Below, piece after piece: positions 44,001 through 55,156 of a stretch of 64,000 nucleotides of DNA (positions are counted from its first letter, which is position 1; every line of letters begins with the position of its first letter). The stretch is from assembly GCF_021917145.1 (NCBI RefSeq), contig NC_061080.1:2647497-2711496 (forward strand), written 5' to 3'. This DNA comes from Hypomesus transpacificus (lineage: Eukaryota > Chordata > Actinopteri > Osmeriformes > Osmeridae). Both the position numbers and the translations under genes were made by a program. A model generated the notes under the pieces. The model saw nothing but the letters and a program-made list of their open reading frames with translations. It was not told the DNA's origin and made no database searches.

Positions 44001-46778
44001 CTATAATTTAAGCTACCAATTACACAATGTTGGTTACGAACGGCCGATCCATCAAAATAAACGGATTGATCTGTTGAGGCAGCATGCTCGTCGTTGTTTC
44101 TGAACGGTCTGTCTATTTCCGGAGAGAAACGAGTTGTCACGCGTTGCACACAACACACACGCGTGCAGACATACCGAGAGAGAACCCCCAGCGGAGAAAT
44201 TCAAGGAGATGGACGACATCAAATTAATTCTCGGAAGTTGAAAAGCACAGGGATTTGTATGACCCCCCCAGCACCGATTTTACAAGGACAACATAAAGAA
44301 GGATCAATGCTGGGATGCCGTTGGGGCGCCTGTTGGAATAACACGTTTCCTAAATATACCCTATGCCATGTTTATGTACCATGTCCAGTGTTTCCCACAG
44401 ATTTGAAATCTAGTTGTGGCGGGGAGGGGGGTGGGGGTTGTCAGACTGGGGGGGGGGGGAGTCGTTATAATTCCTTCGTTAATAATTCGTTACACAGTTA
44501 ATTTGTTAAAAATTTGTTACATGAAATATGAATCCAAAATGATTCACACCTTCACAAAATTAACAACAACTAATATATCATTTCTGCATTATGCATGTAG
44601 CCACGCTAGTGCTAAACAACTATTTAACTGGTCGGCTCCAGGACGCCGGGTAAGTAGCACTAGCTAGCTCCTGACACTCAGGGGCGGTGCGTCCCATTGG
44701 GCAAGTCGGGCAGTTGCCCGGGGCCTCGGCACATGGTATTTTTATTATTTTTATTAATTAAAATAAAACACTAGTCATTGCAAACGAATGACAATTCATA
44801 TCAAGCATGAAAACGCAATTCTTGAATTCTATTCTTTATAGCTAAACTTTATCTTAAATCCTGCATGGAACATATGATTCAGGTCATGAAGTTTCTATCA
44901 GGAGAATTTGTCGTGTGGTGGAGTGTCTATGATTGAACGGGGGCTTATTACTTGAAAGAGGAATTATTTACTGTGTCGTCTTAGTTAAATTATCAGGGCT
45001 TGGAAATACAGTGACTTGCTAAAGTAGGCAAATGGCTAGTAGAAGATAACATTTCATAATAATTTCAGTTAATCAAACAGCTGCAAGACCCAGTGAAATG
45101 TTATAGGCTAGTTAACGCAAAATAACGCTAGCATCGCTAACAACATTACTAATTCAACATTGGTAGTGTAACCGAGCTCTTTGTAAGTTTGTTTTAGATA
45201 CATATGATCGTGTGGACAATAAGACACGGACGCAGTCTCTTTTCATAACTTGTATTTTACCACTGCTTTTCTTGACATCACCTTCGAACAGCCCTCACTG
45301 AATTGACGTAATAATTTCTGCATCGAGCCTACGGCAACTCCGGAGGGACAAAACACCCTTGTCTGTTGTCACATAGAAAGGTCTGCTACAGTAGGCTATC
45401 CTCAGGATTTGTAAGCTAGCTAAACTTAAACTGTATCTAAAATAATTGTTTTGACATAACAATGGATTCTGCCACTAAATTAGTGACTTGGCTTTATTTC
45501 TGGACATACCATCCACAACCGAAGTGTGTTACACAATGCTGTAAGATTGCCTATACTCATGCATTGCTGTTGGTACCCAGAATGCCCTAATCCAAGCTGA
45601 AAAGCTACTAAGTTAAGGGCATTAGTTTAGTTAAATAAGAGTTGTTTGAAGTTCTATTGTTGTGTTTGTTCTGTTTTGATATGTGTAATACTATGGTCAA
45701 TAGGTTAAATAATTTGAGTGTTCACCTAGATTGCAAATGTTGTCTAGTTAGACCGGTATCCAAGCTGTCCGCCACGTAACTGCGTCTGGGCAGGCGCAAC
45801 GTAATGTTCATAGCTTAAAAGTGCAGTATATACTTCACTTCACATACACACAGGGTTCTTTCCGGGGCTTTGCGGTTTATGGGGGGCCTCAAAATTGTTC
45901 TTTGCCCAGGGCCTCCAATTAGCTAAAACCGCCCCTGCTGACACTTCTCACCAAAAGAACGAAGGGGAACCTTCGAGTACTGTAAGTAGTTAAATGTAAA
46001 TGTGAGTAAGGTACCTAGCGAAAAGTAGCCTCAACTTTCCTCGACTTTTAGCTACGGCACTAATGCTGAAAGCTCGCTGATATAGCTGTCGGTCTTACTA
46101 GAACGGCGTATGTATGCATTGTTGCTAACGTGTGCTGACGTTGTGACTGTGCATATGTGAGAAAGACGCATGAGTGACAGAGAGACGGAGGGAGGGCAGG
46201 GGAAAGGAAATGCAGCTGAACGAATACGCTGCGTGTTTTAACCTAAATAGCAATAAAAAAAATGTTTCACAAAACGCAATATGTGGCGGCCGGTGTTGAT
46301 TCTGTGGCGCACCGCCACAAATTAGTCTATGTGTGGGAAACACTGATGTCAGCGTGACTTGTGAAAAAGGAAAGCTCAGAGGAGGTGAAAGGCTTGAAGA
46401 CCCGCACTGAGAAATGTGCGTCTGGTGTGAACAGCCTCGCACCATTTGTAGCCGATTGTGGCACTTCCGGACGCTTCCGGGCGCTTCGCTGCCAGCGTGG
46501 CGTTAGGCACCCAAGATGTTTGACATGAATATTGTATTTTTCGTTGTCTGTATTTCTGCGGCAGTAAAAGTGCAATTTTGAGCCTTTATTTTTTGCTTTT
46601 ACTTTTATGAAAATGTTTTATCATGCCTAAGACTTTTGCACGATAGTGTATGTGTTTTGATTGTTTATGCGGCAATTTTGTTTGTGTTACGTCACACCAG
46701 GGAGAGAGTGGTTTGTTTATGGGGGCTGGAGGGAACCTTTTCCCAGTGTGTGTGTGTGTGTGGGTGTGTTGCCACCTG

Positions 46779-46826
<48 letters not shown>

Positions 46827-47009
46827 CCACCTGCAGAGTGTCATAGCAACATGAACATGTGACATGTGAATGTGCCACAGATGGAGGACCTGTATGAAGA
46901 TTTCCACATAGTCAAGCTACCACTGCTGCCCCACGAGGTACGAGGCGCCGACAAGGTCAACACCTTCTCCCAGCAACTCCTGGAGCCCTACAACCCCCCC
47001 ACCAAGTGA
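41059..47009 (+). CDS. get3: GET3/ASNA1: ATPase delivering tail-anchored proteins to the ER
   Basis: A cytosolic homodimeric ATPase that carries tail-anchored membrane proteins to the WRB/CAML (GET1/2) receptor. Seven exons: 41059-41198, 41895-42042, 42426-42574, 42844-42994, 43199-43306, 43453-43650 and 46881-47009 (TGA), giving 340 aa (human 348). P-loop GKGGVGKT at about 37-44; STDPAHN (A-motif), [12 protein letters not shown] (switch II) and the zinc-site CKMC (Cys282 and Cys285). The C-terminus [20 protein letters not shown] is family-typical. The exon 3 donor (AG|GTCAGA) is weak. The last intron (43651-46880) is inflated to 3.2 kb by nested transposons. Confidence 0.96.
44386..46345. 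mobile_element. hAT-like element (third layer)
   Basis: Ends CAGTGTTTCCCACA and TGTGGGAAACACTG are exact 14-bp inverted repeats; TTGTGGCGG and CCGCCACAA lie just inside. ATGTC flanks both sides (44381-44385 and 46346-46350). The five-base duplication is shorter than usual for hAT, so the superfamily is tentative. Confidence 0.65.
44679..45937. mobile_element. hAT non-autonomous element (innermost layer)
   Basis: Ends CAGGGGCGG and CCGCCCCTG, with a perfect 8-bp target duplication CTGACACT at 44671-44678 and 45938-45945, diagnostic of hAT insertion. The 1,259-bp interior has no transposase frame. Confidence 0.85.
46785..46823 (+). repeat. (GT)n microsatellite near the last get3 exon
   Basis: GT runs at about 46747-46768 and 46785-46823, separated by GCCACCTGCAGAG, which recurs after the second run. 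This suggests local duplication. Confidence 0.85.
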
Positions 47010-49420
47010 GATGACCTCTCGCCACCCCCTCCCCCCAACAGCCACACAAACAACAACAGTCCACAGTCCTCTGCAGCCTGAACTCACACCACCTCTTACT
47101 GAAACCCCCCCCACCCCCCCCCCCCCCCACCAGTACCGCGGGACCACCCTCCACTTCCTCATTGTCAGACAACAACCGGAACCTACTGCTACAGCAAGCC
47201 ACACACACCCACACACCAATCATTGACATATAGACTACACACACTCACATGGTGCACATATGCAAACACGTCAAAGGGAGCGGGGTGGAGAGAACACACA
47301 CACCACCTGCTCATGTCACACATTTGAGAGCGAGAGATACCGAAGAGGCTCCACACAGGAATGGCTTCTTTTTGTTTCTCTTTTTTTTTCTCTCTTTCTC
47401 ACCCCAACACTCGTCATAACCACCCGGGGGGGAAACGCGTACTATTCCTACAAAGCATTTCAACTTCTTCCGTCTCCCTCCAAAAACTGTTACCCCCCTC
47501 CACCCTGCCCCATCTGGTTATCCAGCCTCGGGTGATGTTGCAAGTCTCCCCGATGGCAAAGGTTGTCCGGGGCTGCTTTGTCGACTTCTCCAGTATAAAC
47601 CTGCTCTTCATTGGTTTTGCCACGTGGTTCCTATTTAGGCTGTGTCCATTTTTTGCTCTTTTCTTTTTATTAAAAGAGGAAGTGGGGAACAGGAGGTGGT
47701 TGAGGAATGATTTATTATTTCTGTCTGTTGTAGGTGAAGATTTGTGTGTGGTCGGGGGTGTTGGGGTGAATACATGGTTGCAATGAAGAGAGAGGGGGAC
47801 TTCTAATGTGTGCGTGTGTGTGATGTATTGAACCCCTTATCCGACCAAGACTGCTTGAATACTCTAAAGATGTCTCCTTCCCTGAGGGAACATCTGATCT
47901 AACATGGATGGACAGGCTAAAGCATGTAAATCTCTTCACCACTGCTGATCCAGTTGCTGCAGATCAGGGATATCCCAGAGCAAGGATGTATAAGGCTGCA
48001 TTTTTAAGAGCTCAAGCAGGCCAAACCCTTCTTAAATGGGCCTCTAATGACCCCATCTAGATATACCTACATTGTTTCTGTCTGTTTGCTCCATGTAACA
48101 CTGGTGTACATACCATCTTCTCGCCACTGTTTAGCTCTGTGGGAGAGTTGACGTAGAATTACTTTTTAATTTATTGACAAGAATCACGGGCAAGAACAGG
48201 CATTGTCAGTATTCACCCCCCAGACAGCACTTTGTCGCGATCGTACATCTGTTTGGCTCCCATGCTTGAAAGAGATAGATGTCCCTTGGCGGTGTTTGTG
48301 TAAAGCTTGAAAGTGCAACTTTCTCTCCTCTCCATCCCTCTCTTTTCTCTCCTGTTTAGTCCAGAACTCTCCGTTTGGGCACACCAGAGTGACAATTGCT
48401 TTATCAAATGCCTTAGTAGTGCATTGTTAGAAGGAAACACAAATAAAGGATCACTGAATGTTGCTTGAACCCATGTCCCGAATAAATAAAAGAAGGTTGT
48501 TGATTCTTTAAGTTGTGGAGAGAACCAAACTCATTTACCTGTTGCATTTTCAATCGCTTGCCTCTTTGTGCACATCTTCTTCCAGAACTGCCAAGCACAA
48601 GGAATGCCCGTTTAAAAAAAACAAAATTGCATACTTTGTAGATACAATACTTGTTTGATTAAAACTGATACAAGTGGGGAATTTATGGCAGGTCCAGATT
48701 AACTTTATGCTAATGAATTTTTATTTCTGCTTATTGTTTTTAAAGGTGTTATGAAATAAAATATAGAGATGAATCAGCGCAGGGACATGTGTTTCTTTGA
48801 TGTATGATTCATGTTTAAAACTGTCGAAAGGCTAATGAACTGTTCAAATATGTAATTGATGACTGAAGTAGCCTAGTGCCCCTTCTGAACGGGCAAGGAC
48901 ACAAAGTCCATGACGCACGGTTAACCACGGATACTCTGCGGGCCGGCTAAATCTGCCATGACAGAATCTGACTTGGCTTCTAACCTCCATCTACTGTTCA
49001 GGTCATACAAACAAGCATCCCGCGGAGGCATTTCAGTGCTTTTAGTACACTTGAGATTTATCCGCGGACTGGGCAAATTAAGGCACTTGACTTGAAAACA
49101 GCAGCCTTTCCGGTTGAACACATAATTAGCCAACCGTTTAAAAACACAAAAGTTGAGATGAAGTGTTTTTACTGTATTTTATGTCTTTATTCAATTACAT
49201 TGTCTTTAGTCCTGGTTTCTATGTTTGCTGTACTTAACGCACGCGTGCCCTGACTTTATGGGTAGCTCTTGGCGGCCTGTCGCTTGTGGTCCATCACGGA
49301 TTTGAAGTGCACTGTGCCGAGTCCTGCTTTCCCTGTCGGGGGGCAGTGCTAACGAGCTCCGTTCTTTCCCGTTTACGGATTTACCCCGGGGCGCCCACCA
49401 CTGAACGCACCGATGAGGCT
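47010..49420. other. get3 3' UTR and spacer to best2
   Basis: Low-complexity CA/CCCC sequence after the stop, then AT-rich sequence. AATAAA-type signals occur near 48481 and 48755. No other gene was recognised. Confidence 0.45.
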
Positions 49421-49424
49421 GGAT

Positions 49425-49476
49425 GGATTAAGCTATTGCGTTGTGGTTGACTTCTGTATGATGAATCAGTATAAAG
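49425..49476 (+). promoter_or_regulatory. best2: best2 promoter: OTX/CRX-type site and TATA box
   Basis: GGATTA (49425-49430) lies 40 bp upstream of TATAAAG (49470-49476). A strong donor follows at 49668 (AGAAG|GTAAGA), so this is a plausible core promoter for an eye-expressed bestrophin. Confidence 0.45.
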
Positions 49477-49499
49477 AGCTGAAGACTATGGATTGCCTG

Positions 49500-49668
49500 G
49501 TACTCAATTTGTTCTCTAAAGACCCTTATATTTCACTGTGAACTAGAAGTTCATTTTACCACAACAACCTGTGCCAATTAAGGACGTGGGCCAATTACGT
49601 TACAAAAATTTGTTGACTCATCTAGTGGCTGCAAGCAAAATCGAAGCGCCTTCCACACCAAAAAGAAG
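49500..49668 (+). other. best2: best2 5' non-coding exon (5' edge approximate)
   Basis: The stretch starts about 25 bp after the TATA box and ends at AGAAG|GTAAGA. The next exon begins at 49980 after TTCACACAAG, 30 nt before the ATG. Confidence 0.5.
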
Positions 49669-50009
49669 GTAAGAAAATGTGTATCCCACAATTACGGGAA
49701 ACGAGCACGATACCATTATCCACCTCAACATAGTAAGCATGAATGGATAACTATCAATTTCGTTAAGATGATGAGCGATCGAGCTTAAGTTACAGTCACT
49801 AATTTGAGAGTAAATGATGTGGTCAACAAAATAGGTTCCTTGTATCCTCCCCAAAATTGTTGTCCGCCTAAATGTACCTACACATAAATTGGACCATATG
49901 ATGTTTAACGAAAACTTTGAACTTGTGTCTATACGTTGACGCTTAAAATGCAACAATGACACTTTTCTGTTCACACAAGAAACCGCTCTCTGGGGATTTA
50001 AACGACGTC

Positions 50010-51420
50010 ATGACTGTCACCTACACAGCGCGGGTGGCCAATGCGCGCTTCTGCGGCTTCTCCAAACTGCTCCTTGCCTGGAGAGGAAGCATATATAAAG
50101 TTTTGTACAAGGAGTTCATCGCCTTCTTCGCCATGTACACGGCCATTAGTGTCACTTACAGGTTAGACGGCATTTTACCCCAACTTTAACCAAAAAACAA
50201 TACATTTCTCAGAAATAAAAAGAGGGATTTAGGCATATATTTAATCTTCGACAGGTGTTAAATAGTTTCATTTAATATTCTTACATCGTTCTCTGATGTT
50301 TTTCTCATCAGGTTCGTCCTTTATGATGACCAGAAAAGGTATTTTGAGAAACTGGCAATCTACTGCAACCATTACGCCAGTCTCATCCCCATGTCTTTTG
50401 TATTAGGTGAGCCATATTACACATTCCAGGGCCAGGGTTCAACTAAGACACTCGTGGCCTGAACTTAAGAAATCACTAGCATAACATTAGGGTTATAAGC
50501 CGGGGGTGGAATCAATGTTATCACCCCTAACCCATTTGAGAGTTCAAAATCCCACTATATGAAATATGAACCGTAATTATTTTTTTAAACGGATGAGGAA
50601 TGCGTTCGTGCCCGCAACAGGTTTCTACGTGACGCTGATCGTCAACCGTTGGTGGAGCCAGTACACCAGTATCCCTTTGCCAGACCGCCTCATGTGCACG
50701 CTCTCGGGCGGACTGCAAGGTGGAGACGAGCGCGGGCGGCTTCTGCGGCGCACCTTGATGCGCTACGCCAGTCTGTCCGCGCTATTGATACTGCGCTCGG
50801 TCAGCACTGCTGTGTTCAAGCGCTTCCCCACCATGGACCACGTCGTCGAAGCAGGTGAGTTTGTGGCTGGGACTATAGTAAAAAAAAATCCACAGTTCGA
50901 CTCCCAAAGTAGGCCTACCTGTCCCACACATGAGATTGCAGACAATTGTTATAACAATATCACAAGATTAAATAATATATAGTAATATAGGTTGGTGGAG
51001 GGGAAGTTGGGCATGTGTGAAGCCCTCTGTGACATTGCTTCTAAAAGGGCAATAAAGGGATATCATTCTCTGTCATGCCTTTTAGGCTTTATGACCAGAG
51101 AGGAGCGTAAGAAGTTTGAGAGCCTCCATTCTCCCTACAACAAGTACTGGATACCCTGTGTGTGGTTCACCAATCTTGTGGCCGTGGCCCGCTGTGAGGG
51201 GAGGGTCAAAGATGACAGCACCCTCAAACTGCTGCTGGAAGTGGGTACGCACACACACAAACACTAACAGGAAAAACGCAATACTGTGCTGTAGGGTCTA
51301 CTCCTGGTATTTCAAACACGTGCGCATTGTCTATTATCAGGAACTCAATGAATTCCGAGGAAAGTGCAGCTTGCTTTTCCACTATGACATGATCAGTGTG
51401 CCTCTGGTCTACACCCAGGT

Positions 51421-51493
<73 letters not shown>

Positions 51494-53712
51494 TGTGGGT
51501 GGGTGAGTACATGTTCAAGCACTGAAAACCTCCCTGTTAAACTTGTCAGTAACATCATGACATCATCTTCTCTGCCCGCCCCCAGGTAGTGACCCTGGCT
51601 GTGTACAGCTTCTTCCTGGTGTGTCTGATTGGCCGCCAGTTCCTGGACCCCAGCCAGGGTTACCCGGGTCACGACCTGGACCTCTACGTGCCTATCTTCA
51701 CCTTGCTGCAGTTCTTCTTCTACGCTGGCTGGCTCAAGGTTAGAAGAAAGGACTGTACATGTCATACAGTAGTTCCAATAATGGTTCCTCTCTTTGTCAC
51801 CTCAGAAACAGCCAGACTCCATGGACCAGAGGGCTTGCAGACCGAGGCTTAGCCCCATCACCCCACCCCCCTCCTGCCTGTGTTTCACATGGCCTATGTG
51901 CCTAATGGCAATCATGGTTCAAAGAGGGAGTTGAATATGAACTACATTTCCCATCTGCCTCTTACTCTGTCTCCAAGGTTGCAGAACAGCTGATCAACCC
52001 CTTTGGAGAGGATGACGATGACTTTGAGACCAACTGGCTGATTGATAGGAACTTTCAGGTCTGCATCTCTGATGTTCCCATTTGCTAAGTGTCAATGTGT
52101 CGGTTTCTGTTCGCTTTTGGGTGTTTTGTGCATGCGTGCCATTACAGGTATATCTCTAATAATGCCAGGAATCTTAATCACCGACTGCATCACAGGCACT
52201 GTGCACTAGCTACTGTAGTCGCGAGACCCGACAAGCCCAAAACAGGTACGCACATGTGTTCACAGACGTGTGTTAAACATGCGTGCGTTTCATCCATCCC
52301 TCCTCCCTCAGGTCTCCATGATGGCAGTAGACGAGATGTACGCTGACCTGCCCATGATGGAGAGGGATCGCTACTGGAACGACTCCAACCCGCGGCCGCC
52401 CTACACCGCTGCCACGCTCTTTGTGCTCCGCAAGCCCTCCTTCCAGGGCTCCACCTTCGACATGGCGTACGTCCTCGCTAAACCGAAACACACACTCGGT
52501 CACACCAGGGGCAGGCCAAGGCATAAGCGAACTAAGCGACTGCTTAGGGCCCCCGCGGCCACCACAGGGCCCCTAAGAGCACATGAAATTACAGTTTAAT
52601 GTTTTTTTAAATATATACGCCAAGGGGCCCCCAAATCAATTCTACTTAAGGCCCTGTAAAGGCTTGGGCCGGCCCTCGGTCACACACAAACAAGCCCACA
52701 AACGCATGACAAAAAATTGTTAAGGGGCATCATCAAGTTAAAATTCACTTGATCGGATCCCGATTCTGTCCATTGAGAATGCAATCGTTTCAGTTTTTTT
52801 AATCAAGGCAAAGTACAAAACCTTTCCCCTATAGTCACTGTCTGCGTGCATGCATGCTCAACAAACGCAGAGGTGACGAGCAGATGTGATCCATTCCCCC
52901 CCTTCAGGATCCCTAAAGAAGAGATGCATTTCCAGCCTCTGGAGAACATCGCGGAGAACCTTGAGGAGTCTGGCAATCACCACCCCAACATGGCGCTCTT
53001 CAACCGCCTTCTCAACACCGCCCCGTCCCCCACTGGCCTCATGGGCGGGGCCCTCCGCCGGACCTCCGCCCACCTCATGAGGTTCCGCCGCTCGCCCAGC
53101 ATCGACCCGCCGTCCTCCATCGACGACAACGATGACGACGACAGCGTAGGCGGAGGCGGAGGGGGGAAGGTGGGTGCGGGGGTGTCGCTGCCCTCCGTAC
53201 TGGGCCACGACACCCAGAGTACCCTGTGCAGCTACGGGGGTGGGATCACCTCTCGTACCCCCCTCCTGGAGATCCAGTTTGGGGTGGAAAGGAACAGGCA
53301 AGGCGGGTCCCTCACCAGCCAGATGGAGGACGAAGGAGAGGGAGAAGGAAGGAGTGGCGGTGAGGAGGAAGGCGCCGACGAGGGAGTGAGGGGGAGCTCC
53401 GTGCCCCTGCTCCCCCCTCCCCTCCAACCCTCCAGGGAAGCCCCGGTGAGACAACCCCCGGAGGAGACACCCAGACCCGCCTCGGCTACACCCTCTACCG
53501 CCCGCTCCTCCTCCGTCCTGCCTCGCTCCAGACCGGCCCATTCCACTCAGGACCTCCTCAGCACCCGGCCAATCGGTGAGCAGAACAGAGGCACGCCCGC
53601 CGTTCTGAAGCGATCCGTTGGTGGAGCCCAAATGTCCCTCCTTACTGTCCCGTTGGACGTGCCTCAGCGCCTTCGCAGCGTCAGCATGGGGTCAGAGTTT
53701 ACCGGGTCCTAG
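50010..53712 (+). CDS. best2: Bestrophin-2, Ca-activated chloride channel
   Basis: Pentameric plasma-membrane anion channel gated by Ca. Nine coding exons: 50010-50161, 50312-50406, 50621-50854, 51086-51240, 51341-51418, 51586-51738, 51978-52058, 52312-52466 and 52908-53712 (TAG), giving 635 aa. N-terminus [20 protein letters not shown] is near-invariant in the family. The neck residues Ile76, Phe80 and Phe84 fall in IPMSFVLGF. The Ca-clasp acidic run EDDDDFETN starts at residue 300, as in human bestrophins. [23 protein letters not shown] and [20 protein letters not shown] are typical membrane segments. The tail after about residue 370 is Gly/Ser/Pro/Glu-rich and longer than in human BEST2 (509 aa). 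BEST2 rather than BEST1 is inferred from get3 and hook2 neighbours, as in human 19p13. Confidence 0.92.
50985..51065 (+). repeat. Dispersed repeat in best2 intron, same family as 1990-2085
   Basis: GGTTGGTGGAGG, GTGTGAAGCCCTCTGTGACA and an AAAGGGCAATAAA tail, close to the exon 51086 acceptor. Confidence 0.5.
51423..51489 (+). repeat. (GT)n microsatellite starting at a best2 splice donor
   Basis: About 33 GT units begin four bases into the intron after exon 51341-51418, so the donor GTAAGTGTGTGT merges into the repeat. Confidence 0.95.
52506..52674. mobile_element. Short hAT-like MITE in best2 intron 8
   Basis: Begins CAGGGGCAGGCC and ends GGGCCGGCC. CTCGGTCACAC occurs on both sides (52495-52505 and 52675-52685), an 8-11 bp target duplication. 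Confidence 0.65.
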
Positions 53713-54022
53713 AATATAATTGGACCAAACCCCCTTGACCCACAATCCTCAGCTTGAACTGAACAGGTATTGAAGTGAACACGTGTAAGATAACATAAAG
53801 ATGTGATGGACGGTTAGATGAATGTCACAATTACAATTATCCACCGTGGTCACTCATTTACTCTCTTATTGGATACCTTTTCATTTTTGTATCAGACTCT
53901 TACATGAAATAGAATTTCAAAGCTAAGAACTTTAATCTTGCTAAATCAAGCTAATCCTAGTTGTACTCCTGACAATTTCAAATACACTTTTCAATAACAA
54001 GCACTTCACTTTTTGTGTGAAT

Positions 54023-54039
54023 TTTATTGAACAAATAAA
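54023..54039. terminator. Overlapping convergent poly(A) signals of best2 and the hook2-like gene
   Basis: TTTATT (54023-54028; AATAAA on the minus strand) and AATAAA (54034-54039, plus strand) lie 5 bp apart. The two genes end tail to tail, so their 3' ends should overlap. Confidence 0.6.
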
Positions 54040-54228
54040 TTAAATTTGAGACACAAAAGCTGAAGAGACACAGCAAGTTTGTATTTTGATCAGCAGGGGG
54101 CAACAATGCACCTAACATTTGTATTTCCTCCACAATAACGGGGCAGAAGGATTTCCTCCAGGTTCCTTCCTCACCACAGCCACAGGGGGACTACCTAGGC
54201 TTTCTCACTGCCCCAGGTTCAGGTGCTC

Positions 54229-54859
54229 CTACCTGGGCAGGATCCTTGGGGTGAGTCCCAGGCTTCTCCGGGCCTGGGTGGACAGCCGCTGCTGGGCCAG
54301 GAATGACTGGGCTTGGCTTGAAGATGTGGACCCCTCATTCAGACTCTGTTGTTGGAGGGCCACACACTTGAAATAGAAACAGAATTAATTCCGTAAACGC
54401 TGTCTTTGTGACTCATTCTAGACAACATTCATTTCAGATAAACAACATTTAAAAAGTTGTGTTTGGGAATTATCTACTCATATCAGACATTTTCTCTAAT
54501 TGTAGTGAGTTGATATAGCATATTTTCATATTTATATTTTGATAGCATGTTTGACTTTTCTTCTAGTGAATCAGCTTCAGTGAAGGAAAATAAAAGGTTT
54601 GCTCACCATACTGTACCAAGCTGCAATAATGACCTTCTCCTCTTCATCTTGTCTTGACTGTATTCTCTCATCGGACTCCTACAAAGACAGGAACTTCAAA
54701 AATGAGACTTCTCTGCAATTAAAATGGAACGAGAAGTAAGTTATCAGGTGGTTTGTCCTATGTTCTTAAGACGATTATGACAACCGGAAAACACGCACTC
54801 ACCTCGCGCACCGCCGCCGTGACATCACCCTGTGACCCCTTGTCCTGGGTCGTCGCCAT
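54229..54859 (-). CDS. Short HOOK2-like gene encoding only the C-terminal end
   Basis: Hook proteins link cargo to dynein; their extreme C-terminus binds the FTS/FHIP complex. Three phase-0 exons on the minus strand: 54859-54803, 54678-54607 and 54366-54229 (TAG), giving 88 aa. EEEKVIIAAWYSM and SSQAQSFLAQQRLSTQARRS match the end of vertebrate HOOK2 (..EE..II.AWYNM and HAQSFLAQQRLAT..RR). The first exon (MATTQDKGSQGDVTAAVRE) does not resemble Hook. It has an in-frame stop just upstream, so as read the gene lacks the calponin-like and long coiled-coil regions. No further Hook exon was seen on the minus strand up to 64000. Either a truncated standalone gene, or the last exons of hook2 behind a very long intron with the first exon misread. 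Confidence 0.6.
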
Positions 54860-55062
54860 CAGCACCACCAATCAGACCAATCACAGTCCACCGCCTCCCT
54901 CGACACGGACTGAGAACCGACCGAAATTAAAAACCCAGCTTGACTTTTCACCTCACACCCTGTAACACAATCACCACACAGGCTGTGCTCCCCAGCTCCT
55001 GGGTGACTGTCCTCGCTTTTCAGTCAAACACGAGGCCCTGGTTAGTCATTCCAGTTAGAACA

Positions 55063-55156
55063 ATGGAGAGGTGGGCTTTACAGGCCCAGCCAGCGCCCAT
55101 CAGCCCAGGGGTGGCAGCCCTGCTGACAGAGCCACATTCAGGACTGGGATTTGTCG
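55063..55156 (+). other. Possible first coding exon, plus strand (weak)
   Basis: ATG in good context (AACAATGGA) opens MERWALQAQPAPISPGVAAL and continues to FVG|GTAAGC. No convincing second exon was found, and the protein is not recognised. It faces away from the hook2-like gene. Confidence 0.15.

Larger units (their letters stand above)
43721..46648. mobile_element. Nested transposon stack, outer layers, in get3 intron 6
   Basis: Outermost ends: ACTGTGCAAAAGTCTTA (43723-43739) and the inverted TAAGACTTTTGCACGATAGT (to 46648). Just inside is a second inverted pair, GCCTGGGACACACTGGCTGC (from 43741) against GGCGCTTCGCTGCCAGCGTG (about 46478-46500). Both outer layers are interrupted by the elements at 44386 and 44679. 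No transposase was recognised. Confidence 0.55.

Noticed and set aside
52858-53631. 257-codon minus-strand frame in the best2 last exon
   Set aside because: Antisense shadow of a GC-rich coding exon.
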